The notes under the pieces are model-generated. The model searched no databases and had not been told where the DNA came from. It saw only the letters and a list, made by a program, of their open reading frames with translations. 64,000 nt of DNA from Aurantiochytrium sp. KH105 (Eukaryota > Sar > Bigyra > Thraustochytrida > Thraustochytriidae), in contig BGKB01000050.1 in assembly GCA_003116975.1 (NCBI GenBank), positions 124,001 through 188,000 of the forward strand, given 5' to 3'. How positions within the stretch are numbered: the first letter of the stretch is position 1; each line of letters opens with the position of its first letter. This document shows positions 38,314 through 49,640 of the stretch, one piece after another. A program made the position numbers and the translations under genes.

Positions 38314-40416
38314 ATGGCGCCGCCTCTGCAGCAGCTCGCGCTGGCGGCCGCCTTCGCGGCGTGCGCGGTGCTCGCTGCGGCGTACCTGGTCCACCTCGTG
38401 CGCCTCGAGCGGCGGCAGCGCGCTGCACGGGCCGTGGAGGCTTGCGAGGATGGCATCGTCGACGCGGGCACGGACCACGCGTGCACGTCCGACGTCTCGG
38501 GGCCGCGCAGCACCAACCAGCGCGCCGCGGAGGAGGAGGAGGAGGAGGACGCCGCGCGGCAGCCGCTCTTGCGGCGCGAGGATGTCGCTGGGGACGAAGA
38601 CGACGATGAGGAAGAAGAGGAGGAGGAGCGTTTGGGCGCAGAGTGGAATTGCCACCGCGGCCGACGACTGGAGAGCGTGCGGCGAAGACTGCGACGTGTC
38701 CTTCGCCGCAGCGCGCTGCCTTGGCCAGTGCTTGTGGTGAGCTTTCTCAATGCCTTCGTGTTGAGTTTTCCAATGAACTTTTTTGGACAATTCATTTCGG
38801 CCGAGATTGGCATGACGCCGACGCAGTTTACGCAGTATTACGCGCTGACGTTCTTGCCCTTTTCGTTCAAGCCACTGTACGCATACATGGCCGAGCGCAT
38901 TCACGTATGCGGTTCAGGCCGACGTGGATATCTTGTCTTTTGCAACGTTATGATTTCGGCGTGCATGCTCGTGATGGCAACAATCGCGGAAGAAGTGTGG
39001 CACGTGTTTGTGATTGGGTTTCTGCAGAACTTTTTCGAAGCTGCTGCAGGCATGGTCGTCGGACTTATCCTCATTGACGCTGCATGCATAGACCAGCAAG
39101 AAATTCCCAACTTGCAGGCGGAGCAGACTTTGTGGCGCTACATGGGAACTTTTACCGCGCTGCTTCTGTCGTTACCCGTGAGTGGGTGCTTTTCGTACGC
39201 CTGGGACAATCGCACAGCACTAATTGTGAGCGCGATGATTCCTCTTTTGTCTGCAACTGCGGCGCAATGGCTCCCAAAGCGATCTCGCACCGATGGTCAA
39301 AATGTGGGGCCTTCGGGCGATCCAGAGAGCGGGTCGGATACGGACGAGCAGCATGCTGTGCATCTTGTCCAACACGACATAGTCAGGGACGAAGACGTGG
39401 AGGCACGCGAGGAACTCGTGGGAGCTTCGAGTCAAGATGGCGTCAAGGCATCGGTGGAGCGTCAAGCGCTCATGCTATTTGTGCCGACCTTGGTTCTCTT
39501 TGAGCTCGTGGCAATTGCCGTAGGCGTGCATGGCAACTTTGCTGCTGCAGGCAAGCTCGGGGTGTGGCACGGATTGGTAGGCTTCTTTGCAGTGTCATTG
39601 GTCGCCTGGATTGTGGCCGCAGGCGTCGGCGTGTATCGCTGGGGCGATACGACCAATGTTCGAGCCCTCTTGGTTATTTCGGTGCCCTGCATTTACCTTT
39701 TTGTGGTGGATGCTGTGCCAAGCTCGATGGATGCGATGTCTAGCTACAAGTATCACGTCTTCCACTCGCAGTGTGATCTTCAGGCGTTGTCGCTATTTTC
39801 GACGGCTGCGCGTATTGGAGGTTTGTTTGCGTATCGGCGATTCTTCGCTTCAAGCAGCGTCGAGGTTTCGGTGTTGGCCAACACGATACTCTGCTCCATC
39901 GTATCGCTTCTCGACATTATTAAGGTGAATGATCCGAGTGGCATGATGGCAGAGGGAGAAACGTCCACCTTTTGGACGTGGCTCGTTATTGATGTTTGTA
40001 GCAGCTTTGTGTCGGCGTTTTACCTCGTTTCAAAGGAGGTCGTGGCAACACACTACAGTTTCTCGCTTTTGAATAGGGTGCGGAAGCAGCACAGTGCTGC
40101 TGCACTTGGTGAGCGACTGGACAGGAGCGTGCGTGCTGATGCCGAGGACGCCAATGGGGCGAAGCGAGCCACTTTGGCGCGAGCTCTTTCGCCTGGCATC
40201 TTGTACTCGGTATATTTGACATGTTTTGATGTGGGTGCCAGCGCGTCTGGTTTTCTGACAGCGGCGGTCATGTCGTCATTGGATATAACGTACACGGACT
40301 TTACTGGACTGCCGGATCTCATTTGGATTTGTGCTCTGAGTTTTCTCGCCACAGCGGCGCTCATCCCGACATTGCAATGCGCGCAACATCCCTCTGGATC
40401 GCAGATTGCGTCGTAG
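38314..40416 (+). CDS. BT1-family (folate/biopterin-type) membrane transporter, 700 aa
   Basis: ATG 38314 (GGCCATGGCG). An N-terminal hydrophobic helix (residues 8-28) is followed by a Glu/Asp-rich cytosolic loop (70-110). The BT1/FBT core of the major facilitator superfamily runs from about residue 135 to 690: FLNAFVLSFPMNFF, then the signature F-K-P-L-Y-A-Y-M-A-E near 190, and about twelve hydrophobic segments, with an acidic loop around residue 330-385. BT1 members move folate, biopterin or related compounds; thraustochytrids and other stramenopiles have many copies whose substrates are unknown. The fused N-terminal helix and two acidic loops are unusual. Confidence 0.85.
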   Translation: MAPPLQQLALAAAFAACAVLAAAYLVHLVRLERRQRAARAVEACEDGIVDAGTDHACTSDVSGPRSTNQRAAEEEEEEDAARQPLLRREDVAGDEDDDEEEEEEERLGAEWNCHRGRRLESVRRRLRRVLRRSALPWPVLVVSFLNAFVLSFPMNFFGQFISAEIGMTPTQFTQYYALTFLPFSFKPLYAYMAERIHVCGSGRRGYLVFCNVMISACMLVMATIAEEVWHVFVIGFLQNFFEAAAGMVVGLILIDAACIDQQEIPNLQAEQTLWRYMGTFTALLLSLPVSGCFSYAWDNRTALIVSAMIPLLSATAAQWLPKRSRTDGQNVGPSGDPESGSDTDEQHAVHLVQHDIVRDEDVEAREELVGASSQDGVKASVERQALMLFVPTLVLFELVAIAVGVHGNFAAAGKLGVWHGLVGFFAVSLVAWIVAAGVGVYRWGDTTNVRALLVISVPCIYLFVVDAVPSSMDAMSSYKYHVFHSQCDLQALSLFSTAARIGGLFAYRRFFASSSVEVSVLANTILCSIVSLLDIIKVNDPSGMMAEGETSTFWTWLVIDVCSSFVSAFYLVSKEVVATHYSFSLLNRVRKQHSAAALGERLDRSVRADAEDANGAKRATLARALSPGILYSVYLTCFDVGASASGFLTAAVMSSLDITYTDFTGLPDLIWICALSFLATAALIPTLQCAQHPSGSQIAS

Positions 40417-40716
40417 AATTGCTCGATCTATCTTGCAGGTTTTTGTCGCGCGATGATTTCTATATTTTTTGATGAAGATTGATGATAGTATACATGCCGA
40501 TAGCAAAAGTAATTTGAACTGTTCCGACTTGGACGATAAGTTTTCAGTATTTTCGAATTGACAAGCATACCGTTTCCAGCAAGCAACAATCGTTCTTTTG
40601 CCTCTCGGACAAGAAGATAATATGCAGTGAAGCAAAGATTTTATCACCCTCGTTACGTTTGCAAGGTATAGCTAACTAGCTGCTCATTGGAAGTTTCCGT
40701 TGGCATAAAATTCAAT
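40417..40716. other. Convergent intergenic region
   Basis: 300 bp between the BT1 and kinesin stop codons, AT-rich, no gene. Confidence 0.7.
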
Positions 40717-42576
40717 CTAATTTTGCAGAACCTGACTCGCAAAGCGCAGTGTGTTGAGAGACTCTGGAATGTTTTCTGAGTCTTGCGACAAGGTGCACAG
40801 CATGAGCGTCTTGCACGTCTGTGACTCGAGAGCATCCTGAAGAAGGTATGTGAGCTTGCTGTCGCGAAAAGGGATGTGGGTCTGTTGAGTAGCAAGGGCA
40901 CGGAGCGCGTTCTTGAGGGCCACCAGACTGGTGTTAATGCTGCATTGCTCTTTGAGCTGCTTGGCGGATCGATCGGAGCCTGCATGGGCGATCCGCTCGG
41001 AGCCGGCAAGATCAACAAGGTGGATGCGGCTCGTGGTATTAGAATCTGCGTGATCGAGTGCAAGCGTAAGGACAACGTGCGATCGCGAGGATCGCTCGTT
41101 TGCATTGGTCCGCGCAACCATGCGTGAATCCTCTGCACGCTGAAGAAGGTCTCGGGCGTGAGCTGCGCTAGAAATGACCACCTCACTGAGGCCCTGAAGT
41201 TGGGGTTTGCCTCGTTTAGGATCAATGCGGATGCGAAGCTTTGGCGCAGCAGCACTAGATGCAGCTTTTCGCTTGCCAGCATTCCTGGAGCGCTTGCCTT
41301 GCGAATCGGCAGAGACGGGGGCGAGCAGATCACGAAGCTCCTCGTTGTAGATTTCCAAGAGACTGAGTTTGGGTTTTTGCGAATGTTCACGCAAGATGAG
41401 CTCTAGCGCGCGTGGGATGATTCCAGGGTCAGCACCGGTGTGATTGCTCATGGTGTGCGTCTTTCCCGATCCTGTCTGGCCATAGGCGAAGATGCAGACG
41501 TTGTGGCCGTCGAGAGCGCTCTGCACAAGGCCTTGAACCTCGTCAAAGACGTCGCACTGGCGTGCGTCGTCGGGAAAGACGTAGTCAAACTTGAAGGGTA
41601 GAACCTTGGCTGCCTCGTCGCGGCCGTCGACAGTTTTGGAGGCTGGAGCGCGCACGCGGAGATCGCCGACGGTGCCTGTCTGCGCGTTGAAGGCATCTGC
41701 GCCTGTTCCGGGGCGGAGACGACAAAAGACGCGCATATTTCCTCGGAGCGTCATGTGTGCTTCGTGCAGAGCGCGTCTTGTGGAGTCTGCGCGACGGAGA
41801 GATTGCACAAGATCTGTGCAACGCAATCTCAGAGCGTCGGCATCTTCGGAGGCCATGAGGTGGGCTTCTTTCCATTGTCGGGCTTCTGCAGCGGCGATTG
41901 TGAGCTCTTTGTTACGTTTCTCTAGCCAAGACGCATGCACCTCGAGGGCAGCACGCGCCGCTACTTGGGCCTGGACGCTGGCCTGGAGTACTTGGATGTC
42001 GTTTTGGACCTCGGTTGTCCGGCGCCGCTTGGGTGGGGCTGGATTCTGGCGCTTCGTCAGTGTGGTCTCTAGCGACTTTTGTTGCGGTGGTACTGGCGGG
42101 GGAGCAGGGAGGCTGCGCTTTCTTTGCGTGAAGTGTTTGCGGCGAGGTTTGCGTGCTTGATTGTTGTGGAGGCTGTCATTTTCATCGACCGGCACGTTTG
42201 ACGGTTCTTGGGGCTGTGGAAGATCTTCCTGCTGAGGTTGCGGCGAGCGCACGACGGTTTTGGTATTGGTGTTGGTCTTGATGGTGGTGCTTTTGGAGGG
42301 CACAAGCTTTTTTCGTCTGGGATTTGCGACGAGGTTTTCTGCATCAAGAGAGGCGTCGCGGGCCGGGTCTGGCGAGGGGGCAGCGGACGTCTGTGGCGCC
42401 AGGCTCGCCTGATGGAAATCTTCGGGCGTGAGCTTTTCCTCGCTGTCCTTTGCACTGCTGCCACTGGCGCTGTTGCCACCTCCGTGCCAAAGGTTATGAA
42501 TGGTGCATCTCCGCCGTGGGTTTCTGCGCACGGCGTCGGCCAGTTCGCTGGACCTCCTCGCGTTATCAGCCGTCAT
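40717..42576 (-). CDS. Kinesin-14 (C-terminal motor, KIFC1/Ncd/Kar3-like), 619 aa
   Basis: Minus-end-directed spindle motor type. The tail (residues 1-190) is basic and disordered (RKPRRKHFTQRKRSLP) and probably binds microtubules or DNA-side cargo. A short coiled coil (about 190-275) precedes the kinesin-14 neck, MTLRGNMRVFCRLRP. Motor motifs: P-loop FAYGQTGSGKTHT near 366, switch I NERSSRSH near 494, switch II LVDLAGSE near 522 and the tail-end IPFRDSKLTYLLQD. The protein ends right after the motor (NTLRFASQV), the hallmark of C-terminal kinesins. The coiled coil is short for the family (about 80 residues). Divergent from the Q-rich regulator gene, with 2.8 kb between. Confidence 0.95.
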   Translation of the reverse strand: MTADNARRSSELADAVRRNPRRRCTIHNLWHGGGNSASGSSAKDSEEKLTPEDFHQASLAPQTSAAPSPDPARDASLDAENLVANPRRKKLVPSKSTTIKTNTNTKTVVRSPQPQQEDLPQPQEPSNVPVDENDSLHNNQARKPRRKHFTQRKRSLPAPPPVPPQQKSLETTLTKRQNPAPPKRRRTTEVQNDIQVLQASVQAQVAARAALEVHASWLEKRNKELTIAAAEARQWKEAHLMASEDADALRLRCTDLVQSLRRADSTRRALHEAHMTLRGNMRVFCRLRPGTGADAFNAQTGTVGDLRVRAPASKTVDGRDEAAKVLPFKFDYVFPDDARQCDVFDEVQGLVQSALDGHNVCIFAYGQTGSGKTHTMSNHTGADPGIIPRALELILREHSQKPKLSLLEIYNEELRDLLAPVSADSQGKRSRNAGKRKAASSAAAPKLRIRIDPKRGKPQLQGLSEVVISSAAHARDLLQRAEDSRMVARTNANERSSRSHVVLTLALDHADSNTTSRIHLVDLAGSERIAHAGSDRSAKQLKEQCSINTSLVALKNALRALATQQTHIPFRDSKLTYLLQDALESQTCKTLMLCTLSQDSENIPESLNTLRFASQVLQN

Positions 42577-42623
42577 CGTTCTGAGCGCGCAGGCAGGCAG
42601 GTAGGCAGCCAGTCAGTCAGAAT

Positions 42624-42662
<39 letters not shown>

Positions 42663-45415
42663 GGAAAGGCACAGACTAGCTCTGCTCTGCTTCGTCCGCG
42701 CTCGGCAGCGGCAGCGGCGCTGGGCTAGCTTACTTTGTTTTGATCGATCGCCAATGAGTGAATAACCGTTGCACCATCAAGCTGGACCTAGGCGAGGTGT
42801 CGCTTTTTTTTTTTTTTCAGGAGCCATGGATCGCAAAGAAGAGCTAAGACTGACCGTCGGTCGGCTCGGTCATTTGGTCGCTCGCGCGAGGCAAGCGCGT
42901 CCTCAGGGCGTTGGCCAAGGACGGCTTCCTTTCCTTTTCGTCTCTCTCTCTCTTCTCCTCCTCTCTTTTCATTCAGAGAGCACATCATCATTCGCCCTCG
43001 CCTCGGCTGTCACGATGGCTGCCTCGGGGACGAGGTGGGCCCCGAGCGCCATTTGCTCTAAAAACTGAGCCCTGCAAAAAGTCTGACGGTCGCGACTATC
43101 CATCCAGACAGGCTCGCTGCGGCAGAGACGCAACGAGCGCGCCCTCTTGCATCACGGCGCGAGCGACGGCGAGGAGGTCCGGCTGCGCTCGCCGGTCGGG
43201 CCAAGCAAGGCGCGCGACGTGTTCCCCTGCATACATCGGCCCTTGATTGCGCAACGACGTGCAGGCTGCTCGCTCCTCTTGCGTCCACTTTTCCCGCTCG
43301 CTCGCTCGCTCGCTCGCTCGCGCTGGCAGCCTGGGAGGCAGGCAGGCAGAGAGGCAGGCGTGCGGCAGGCTGCAGGCGCGCGGGCGCGCAAGGCCCTGGA
43401 CTCCGCGGGTCCCTCGCCCGGAGAGCGGCGCGAGGTCGATCGATCGGCGTCTTCTTCTTCTTCTTTTTTATCTTTCTTCTTGACCCCTACATCAGCGACT
43501 GACTGCCTCGCGCGGACCAGAACGAAGACGCGAGAGGACGCCGCGCCAGGAGACGCGACGCGAGGAGACGCCTCGCCACGCCTCGCGCGGCTCGGGCCGA
43601 GGATTTGCGCCTGGGCAGGAGCCGCCGACCGCGGGAGGGAGCGAGCGCGCGGCGAGTCGAGTCGAGTCGAGTCGTGTCGCAGAGCCGAGGAGGAGGAGCT
43701 GCAGCTGCAGCGCGTGCCGCTGGAAGAGAGAGAGAGACCTTCGTTCGGGCGCCCATCCATCGCAAGGAAGAAAAGCCCTCGGCTCGCCACCGAGACCCAG
43801 CCCGGCGCGCGTCGCGTCGCGGCTCCGGCGCGAGGAGAGCGCGAGCCGCGCGGAGGCTTTCGGTCGCGCGAGCTGCAGCGGCGGGAGCAGCGGCCGCGGC
43901 CGTGTGCAGAGCAGAGAGGTGCAGAGCGCAGCGACGCGAAGGGCCTTTTGTGTGCGCGGAGAACGGCCGAAGAGAACGCGACCGTGCGCCGAGCAGGAGC
44001 AGAGCGTTCTTTTCCTCTTCTTCCCGCGCCGCGAGATTCTCGAGATCAGAGCGTGAAAAGCGAACTCGCGTCTCACGCATTCGCTCCCTCGCTCCCCCGC
44101 CCGCGAGCAGCCTGGCCAGCCAGCCGCGCGGGTCCACGCCGCCGGCCGAGGGCGACCGCCCCGCCGGGCGCGGGGCGCGCAGAGGGGGTACGAGGCGTAG
44201 GGAGCGCGGCAGCCAGCCGGCGCGAGCGAGAGAGAGCAAGCAAGGGCGCCGCGACAGCACGTCTTCGTGCAGTCACAGCAGACACCTGCGGTTGGAACGC
44301 GAAGCGGAACGGCGAGGCGCCGCAAGCAGGGCCGCGTTCCGATTCCTGCCTCTGCTTTTTTTTATTCCCCCTATTTTAGTCCGGGATTCCTCGAAAGGCG
44401 GCCGGCGCCACGAGACCCGTCGACCCCGACCGACCTTGCGAGCTCGCGCAGCGCGGCGGAGAGCGGCGCGGCACGACGGCGCGGTAGACGCGCGGGCGCG
44501 AGGCGCAGCGTCCCGCTCGCGCGAGGCGAGGCGGGCGCGGTCGGCGGGGCGGACTGCGCGTTGATCAGGGCGCCTGGTTTTGAAAAATCAACTCGTCGAT
44601 TTGAAAGGGCAGACTCCCTTCGCCGGAGCCCGACGACACGACCCGGAGCGCACGGACCCGCTGCCGCCCGCGCAGCGCAGCGCCGCGGACCGCGTGAGCA
44701 GCGAGCGCGCGCGCGCCGAGGCCGCGCGAGCAGCGTCGCGTCGCGGAGCGGAGCGGCGCGTTGGATTGGAGCGCATTGAAGATCGGGCGTCGCTTCGGTT
44801 CGAACGACCCACCGAACGAACCAAGGACCGGCCGACGCCGCCTCCGCGCGCCCGCGAGCGAGCGCGCAGGCAGGCGAGCACGCGAGCCGCCGCCGCCGCG
44901 CGCAGACGCCCCTTCCCGTCTCCTCTCCTCCCGCCCGCCCGCGCCGCGTTGCGGCCGCCGCGAGGCCGCCCATTCAATCATTCAGGCGTGCGCGAGAGGC
45001 GCGTCCGTCGTCATCTCGCATCACTCTGCACACGGGGCCGAAGCTGGAGGGAGCGAGGAGGACTCTGGCTCCGCACGCGCTGAAGCGTGTCAGAGGCCGC
45101 GTGCGGAGGAGCGAGCGAGCGAGCGAGCGAGCGAGCTCACGCGGCGTACGGAGGAGGACGCTGAGCGGAGCGTGAACAAAGACAAGACAGGCTCTCTTGT
45201 CCCTCTGCCTCTGACTCCCTCTGTCTCACTTTGTGAGGTGGCTGAAGCACAAGAAGCAGAGGGACTCGTGAAGGCACACGTTTTTCTAATTGCCTGCAAA
45301 CTCGTCTCGTCGCGTCTCGTGTCGTCTCGTCTCGGCTCGCAGGCCGCAAGACCGCTCGTGCTCTCTGTCTCTGTCTCCGGCGGCCAGAAAAGTGTCTCGA
45401 TCTGTAGAAAAGGAT
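42577..45415. other. Divergent intergenic region kinesin-14 / Q-rich regulator A
   Basis: 2.8 kb, very GC- and purine/Arg-codon-rich, with an (ACAG)n tract at 42623-42662, a poly-T run (about 42805-42818), GAGTC-type pentamers (43653-43675), CAGCTGCAG at about 43698 and GC-rich open frames on every strand. The last ~120 bp carry TCTCGTCTCG repeats just upstream of regulator A. No supported gene; probably regulatory and 5' UTR DNA. Confidence 0.55.
42623..42662. repeat. (ACAG)n microsatellite
   Basis: Ten or so ACAG units, 50 bp upstream of the kinesin start codon. Confidence 0.9.
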
Positions 45416-45977
45416 ATGGCAGGCGGGCCCAGTAACGAGAGGACGAGGATGCAGGTGATGCGTGATGGGATGAGTTCCGGTGCCGGTCAGCATTATCGTC
45501 AGCAGCAGCGCTCTCACGGTCAGCATCCTGGCTTTCATCAAACGTATTCGGACGGAGGCTCGTATCAACCCTATCGTTACTCACAAGAACAAGATTACCA
45601 TCAGCAGCACCAGCAGCACCAGCGGTATCATCAGCATCTGCATCAGCGCAACCAAGTACGAGGTGAAGACGCACGGATGTATGTGCACCGAGAACAGCAC
45701 CAACTTGCTCCTTTTTCAGGAGAGGGTCGGCATTATCAAGAAGAGATCCGCGCGGGCGAAGAAATCGTAAACCAAGAGCTAGGCGCAGAAACTTCCCTAG
45801 CAGACTGGGATGTGAACGTGGATGCCTTGGATGATCTCGGTGACATGAAGGACACGATGCTGGGTCTGCTGCAAGAAACTGAACATGAACATGAGGATCC
45901 CGATGATGAACTTGCCTCAGATGTTGCAGTCTCTCCTGTATATGCCAATCTTCATAGTAGTAGCAGCAGCAGCAGCC

Positions 45978-46008
<31 letters not shown>

Positions 46009-48592
46009 CAGCAGTAGCAGCAATACTGTTGCGCGCCAGAGCCCTGTAGCACAAACCGTTACTGGGAATCCGAGCGTCGCTCATTACGGAGCGCCATTCG
46101 GAGTCCATGACCACCCAAGCAAGTCATCCTCGGCATCAACCTCTTACCATGAACATGCCCATGCGCAAGGCCGGCCTCTTGATCATGTACACGCTGACGG
46201 TCGCTTGTCGAGTTCTGCAGTCGGAGCGGCAAGCGGCCCAAGGGGAAACGCTGCAGATGCTTGGGACGCTCGCAGGTTGCTGCCGCAAGCGCCCGGTAGA
46301 CCGCCGCCGGGCTATCAGGAGCCGCGAATGCAAATGCAGGAAGCCAGCCCTCGCCTCGTCTCAAACTCCGAGACGCCGATGCAATACCACTCTGAACATT
46401 ATCCATTGCATCAAGAACACCGGCAGCCACCTCGAGCAGGCATTTCGGCCGTCGGCCCACATGACGTCTCTCCGCGACGTCTCCCGCGTGCTCAGTCCTT
46501 TCATGATACGCGCCACCCCATGCGGCATCCCATCTATTCCGATCCAGCCTCGCACGGCATGAACGCGACTGCCAACGGGTATGCGACAGGTCCATTTCGT
46601 GGTGGGGAAAACTTTGCAGCAGCAGGGCATGGCCAGTACATGGGAGAAGGCCACCAGATGTACCGTACGCAGAGCCTGCATAGTATGCATTCCAACATGT
46701 ATCTTGGAAGTCAGCCAAGGCATCATTTGCAAGTGCAAACAAGTAGAGTTTCGGACGATGGTGCGAGTGTGGCCACCGAGTGTTTGTCTCCAAATGCGCC
46801 TATCTCGGCTCGTGGACCCGGTACTCCTGCGACGTGGACAGGAAGTCCATATGATCCGCGATTTTACAGCACCGAGATGCACGTGCCGCCGCCTCGGCAG
46901 ATGTCGCCGTGGCCGGGGCCACGCTCTCGCGTTGGCGGCGTGGCAGGCGGACCCGGCCAGATAAAGTGGACGCCGCATTCGCGTGTGTTGAATCGCACCA
47001 CTTCGTCTGGCTCGGTTCCGACAACGAGTCGTCGATCTGCGGTCAAGACGCGGCGGGACCGTTTGAAACAAAGGCCTCACTCGGACTGCATCAATCCAAG
47101 TTCTTCCTTCAAGCCAGTTATTTTCCCCAAGGGCTGCGAGGTTGCAATAAAACCAAGGGACTTTCATGGCCTGATGCTTGCCATGGGCGCTCGTCTGGTC
47201 ACTGACATGGTGGATCCGGCGCAAAGCGACGTCAAGAGCGAGCCAGGTGTGATTGTGAAGCAAGAGGTGATGCAAGAGGGATCACCCAAAGGCAGCAGCA
47301 GTCTGCCCGGTGCGGGATCTGTCGCTGAAAGGGCCGGAAATGATGACGATGGTGATGACGGAGAGGGGGACAAGGCAGCGAGAGCGCCGTCGCCATTCAA
47401 ACACCGCGTGGAACTTCTTGGGCGCGAGGCTCTGCCTCCGAATCTTATCGATACACCCATGTCCTTGGTCCGCGAAGGACAAACGTACAAGATGTCGAAC
47501 AGTATTCCCATCAAGCAGCGACGTGGTTTTGACATTTTCAACGAGATGGCCATTCCCCATTGTGGCATGGCTCAATGGTGCGATCAGGGCAATGCGCATT
47601 CCGTTCTTGATGTTGTAAAGGAGCTGCGGTATTCGCCAGAAAATGGCAAGCAGGTAAATCCGCGTACAATTCAGGTTGCGCATGCGTTGGCAAACCGCGT
47701 GAGTAAGCTGCAAGATACGGAAATCCCCGTTCTAAAAGCTTATTACTACTCGTTGTGTTCACGGGGCGAGCCGAAAAGGCCTCGCGCCGAGTCAGACACG
47801 ACAGATCGGCGCATGCCTTCGCCGAAGGGACGGACTTCGCAGTCTCCTTCGCCCCGTAAATCTGGAGCTACGGCAAAGTCTGGAGGCGGTGATGGCGCTG
47901 GTGCCTCGACGGGAGCTCCGACTTTGTCAGGTGCTCAAAAGGGCGAAGCGTCGGCACAGGAGTCGGGCGGCGTGGTGAAGCGTAAACGTCGACGGGCGAT
48001 GCCAAGTGACTTTGTCTCGCTCGGATTACACAAGCGCATTTACGTTTTGTGCGAGCAGACCGTGCAAGGTCGGCACACCGTGTTGGAGGGTTCGCACGTG
48101 TGGCTTGTGCGATATTTTGTCAAGGGCGAACTGCATCCTGCTTTGAAACCTTTTGTGCAGTTGGACACTGCTCAACACGAAGTTGAGGAAAAGGTCAATC
48201 TGGATCGCGAACCCTTGTCGGCACCTGCAACGCTTTCGTCACAAGTGTACACAAGCGGGCATTCTGCACCGGAGGGTATGCCCAGCGTGCGGCCAGAGGT
48301 GGGACCTGCGAGTCCGCTGGAGCCGGGGGGGACGTTGCGTCAGCAGGGTCGTTTCCAGGCACCGATGCTGCAGCAGCAGTATCACCCTGCAACGGAATTC
48401 GCCAGGCCTCGTCCCTCTCCGCGTGCCGTGACATTCCTCCCGACAACGCGGGTGGAATATCAGCACGAGCACCCCGATCTAGATCCCTCGCAATATCCCT
48501 ATGATCTTCCGTTCGAAGAACAGCAATTGGATGATCACAGCTTGCAACAGAGACGCGCGGCGCGTTTCCAGCGACGTCCTTTTTCTTCTTGA
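45416..48592 (+). CDS. Regulator A: Q/H/S-rich protein with an unrecognised C-terminal domain shared with regulator B, 1058 aa
   Basis: The first ATG is 45416 (MAGGPSNERTRM); earlier codons lead only to a TTG. Residues 1-90 are Gln/His/Tyr-rich. An acidic-hydrophobic segment (about 123-150, SLADWDVNVDALDDLGDMKD) looks like an activation domain. A Ser run is encoded by AGC/AGT repeats (about 180-205). Residues 540-580 are Arg/Lys-rich. The region shared with the gene at 61554 starts at about 570 (IKPRDFHGLMLAMGARLV), continues through WCDQGNAHSVLD and VNPRTIQVAHALANRVS (about 720-765), is broken by a disordered insert (about 785-860), and ends LGLHKRIYVLCEQ ... VWLVRYFVKGELHP (about 865-905). 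SUMO-type sites VKSE and VKQE precede it. Basic run VKRKRRRA abuts the last block. Inferred nuclear transcriptional regulator; the domain is unknown to me. Confidence 0.85.
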
Positions 48593-48829
48593 GAATTCGA
48601 AAGAAATACGATGGTGGCGACTCTTGAACAAAGAGACATATACGAGTCGCCAGCCATAACAAAGCAACACTGGTATAAACACATTTTCTTCCTTTACAAG
48701 ATGCATGCAAGGGAGAGAAACAAATTCGCAGTCGAAGTAGTTGTTGTCCTAACTAACGCTCGTGATCCCCGGCTGTTTTTGTAGAATCGTAAGCGCAGCA
48801 AGCGGAATAGCAGCAAGCGTCGTACTCGT

Positions 48830-49640
48830 GTGCTTCGAATCGCTGCTTGTGTTCATGCAAAAGACAAAATAGCAGCAGCAAGCTGCACGAGCGCAAGATG
48901 CGCAAGCTTGTTCATTTTAAAATGCTGAGAGACGCGTATGGCTATCATACTCATCGAGGCAGCGTAGCAGCAAGCAAACTAGCACCAAAAGCTTGTCAAA
49001 CGTGAACTCGAAATGCGTCGAATCGCTTATTGTGTTCATGTATTTGACAAAATACCCGCAAGCTGAAGGAGCGCAAGAGGCGCAAGCCACGTACCGCTAT
49101 CACGCTCATTGAGGCTACGTAGCGGCAAGCAAAAGCGAGCCATAAGCCTATCAAAGGCAAACTAGAGACAAGATTGTACTTGGAAAAGCTCATTTTGTAT
49201 GTAGAAGATAGTTTACCAGCAAGCTGAACGAGGCGTGCAAGCGACGTACGGCTATCACATTCGTCGAGGCAAGGTAGTGGCAAAAAAAAAGATCACCTGA
49301 AGCCAATGCAAACTAGAGACAAGAGTATGCATCGAAACGCTCATTTTGTATGTAGAAGACAGAACACCAGCAAGCTCAACGAGCACAAGATGTGCAAGCT
49401 CATCTACAAAATGAGCAACGCTTTTGCTCGTAGCTGCGTGCGGCTATCGTGCTCATCAAGGCAACGTCGCGACAATCCAAGACATCGCAATATGCGCAAG
49501 CTTGTCAAACTCAAAGTACATACTTGCATCGTGTGCCTTGGGATGAACTGTAAGCAGAAGCAAGCTGAAAGAGCGCAAGACACACCCACGCGTCCAAGGA
49601 ACTAGAGACAAGTAGTATGCTTCGAAACACGCTAAACCAA
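48830..49640. repeat. Degenerate tandem repeat array, period about 155-190 bp, about five copies
   Basis: A block like GCTATCACACTCATCGAGGC starts at 48941, 49096, 49251 and 49443. A second block like GCAAGCTGAACGAGCGCAAG starts at 48878, 49058, 49219, 49370 and 49560. A third (AAACTAGAGACAAGA ... CTCATTTTGTATGTAGAAGA) occurs near 49170 and 49310, with a partial copy near 49600. Order is kept, so this is a diverged tandem array. No coding potential is conserved across copies. Confidence 0.75.

Noticed and set aside
43147-44379. 410-codon plus-strand open frame upstream of regulator A
   Set aside because: Arg/Ala-rich product of GC-rich DNA; open frames exist on both strands over the same region.
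48830-49640. CRISPR array
   Set aside because: Repeats are long, degenerate and irregularly spaced, in eukaryotic DNA with no cas genes.
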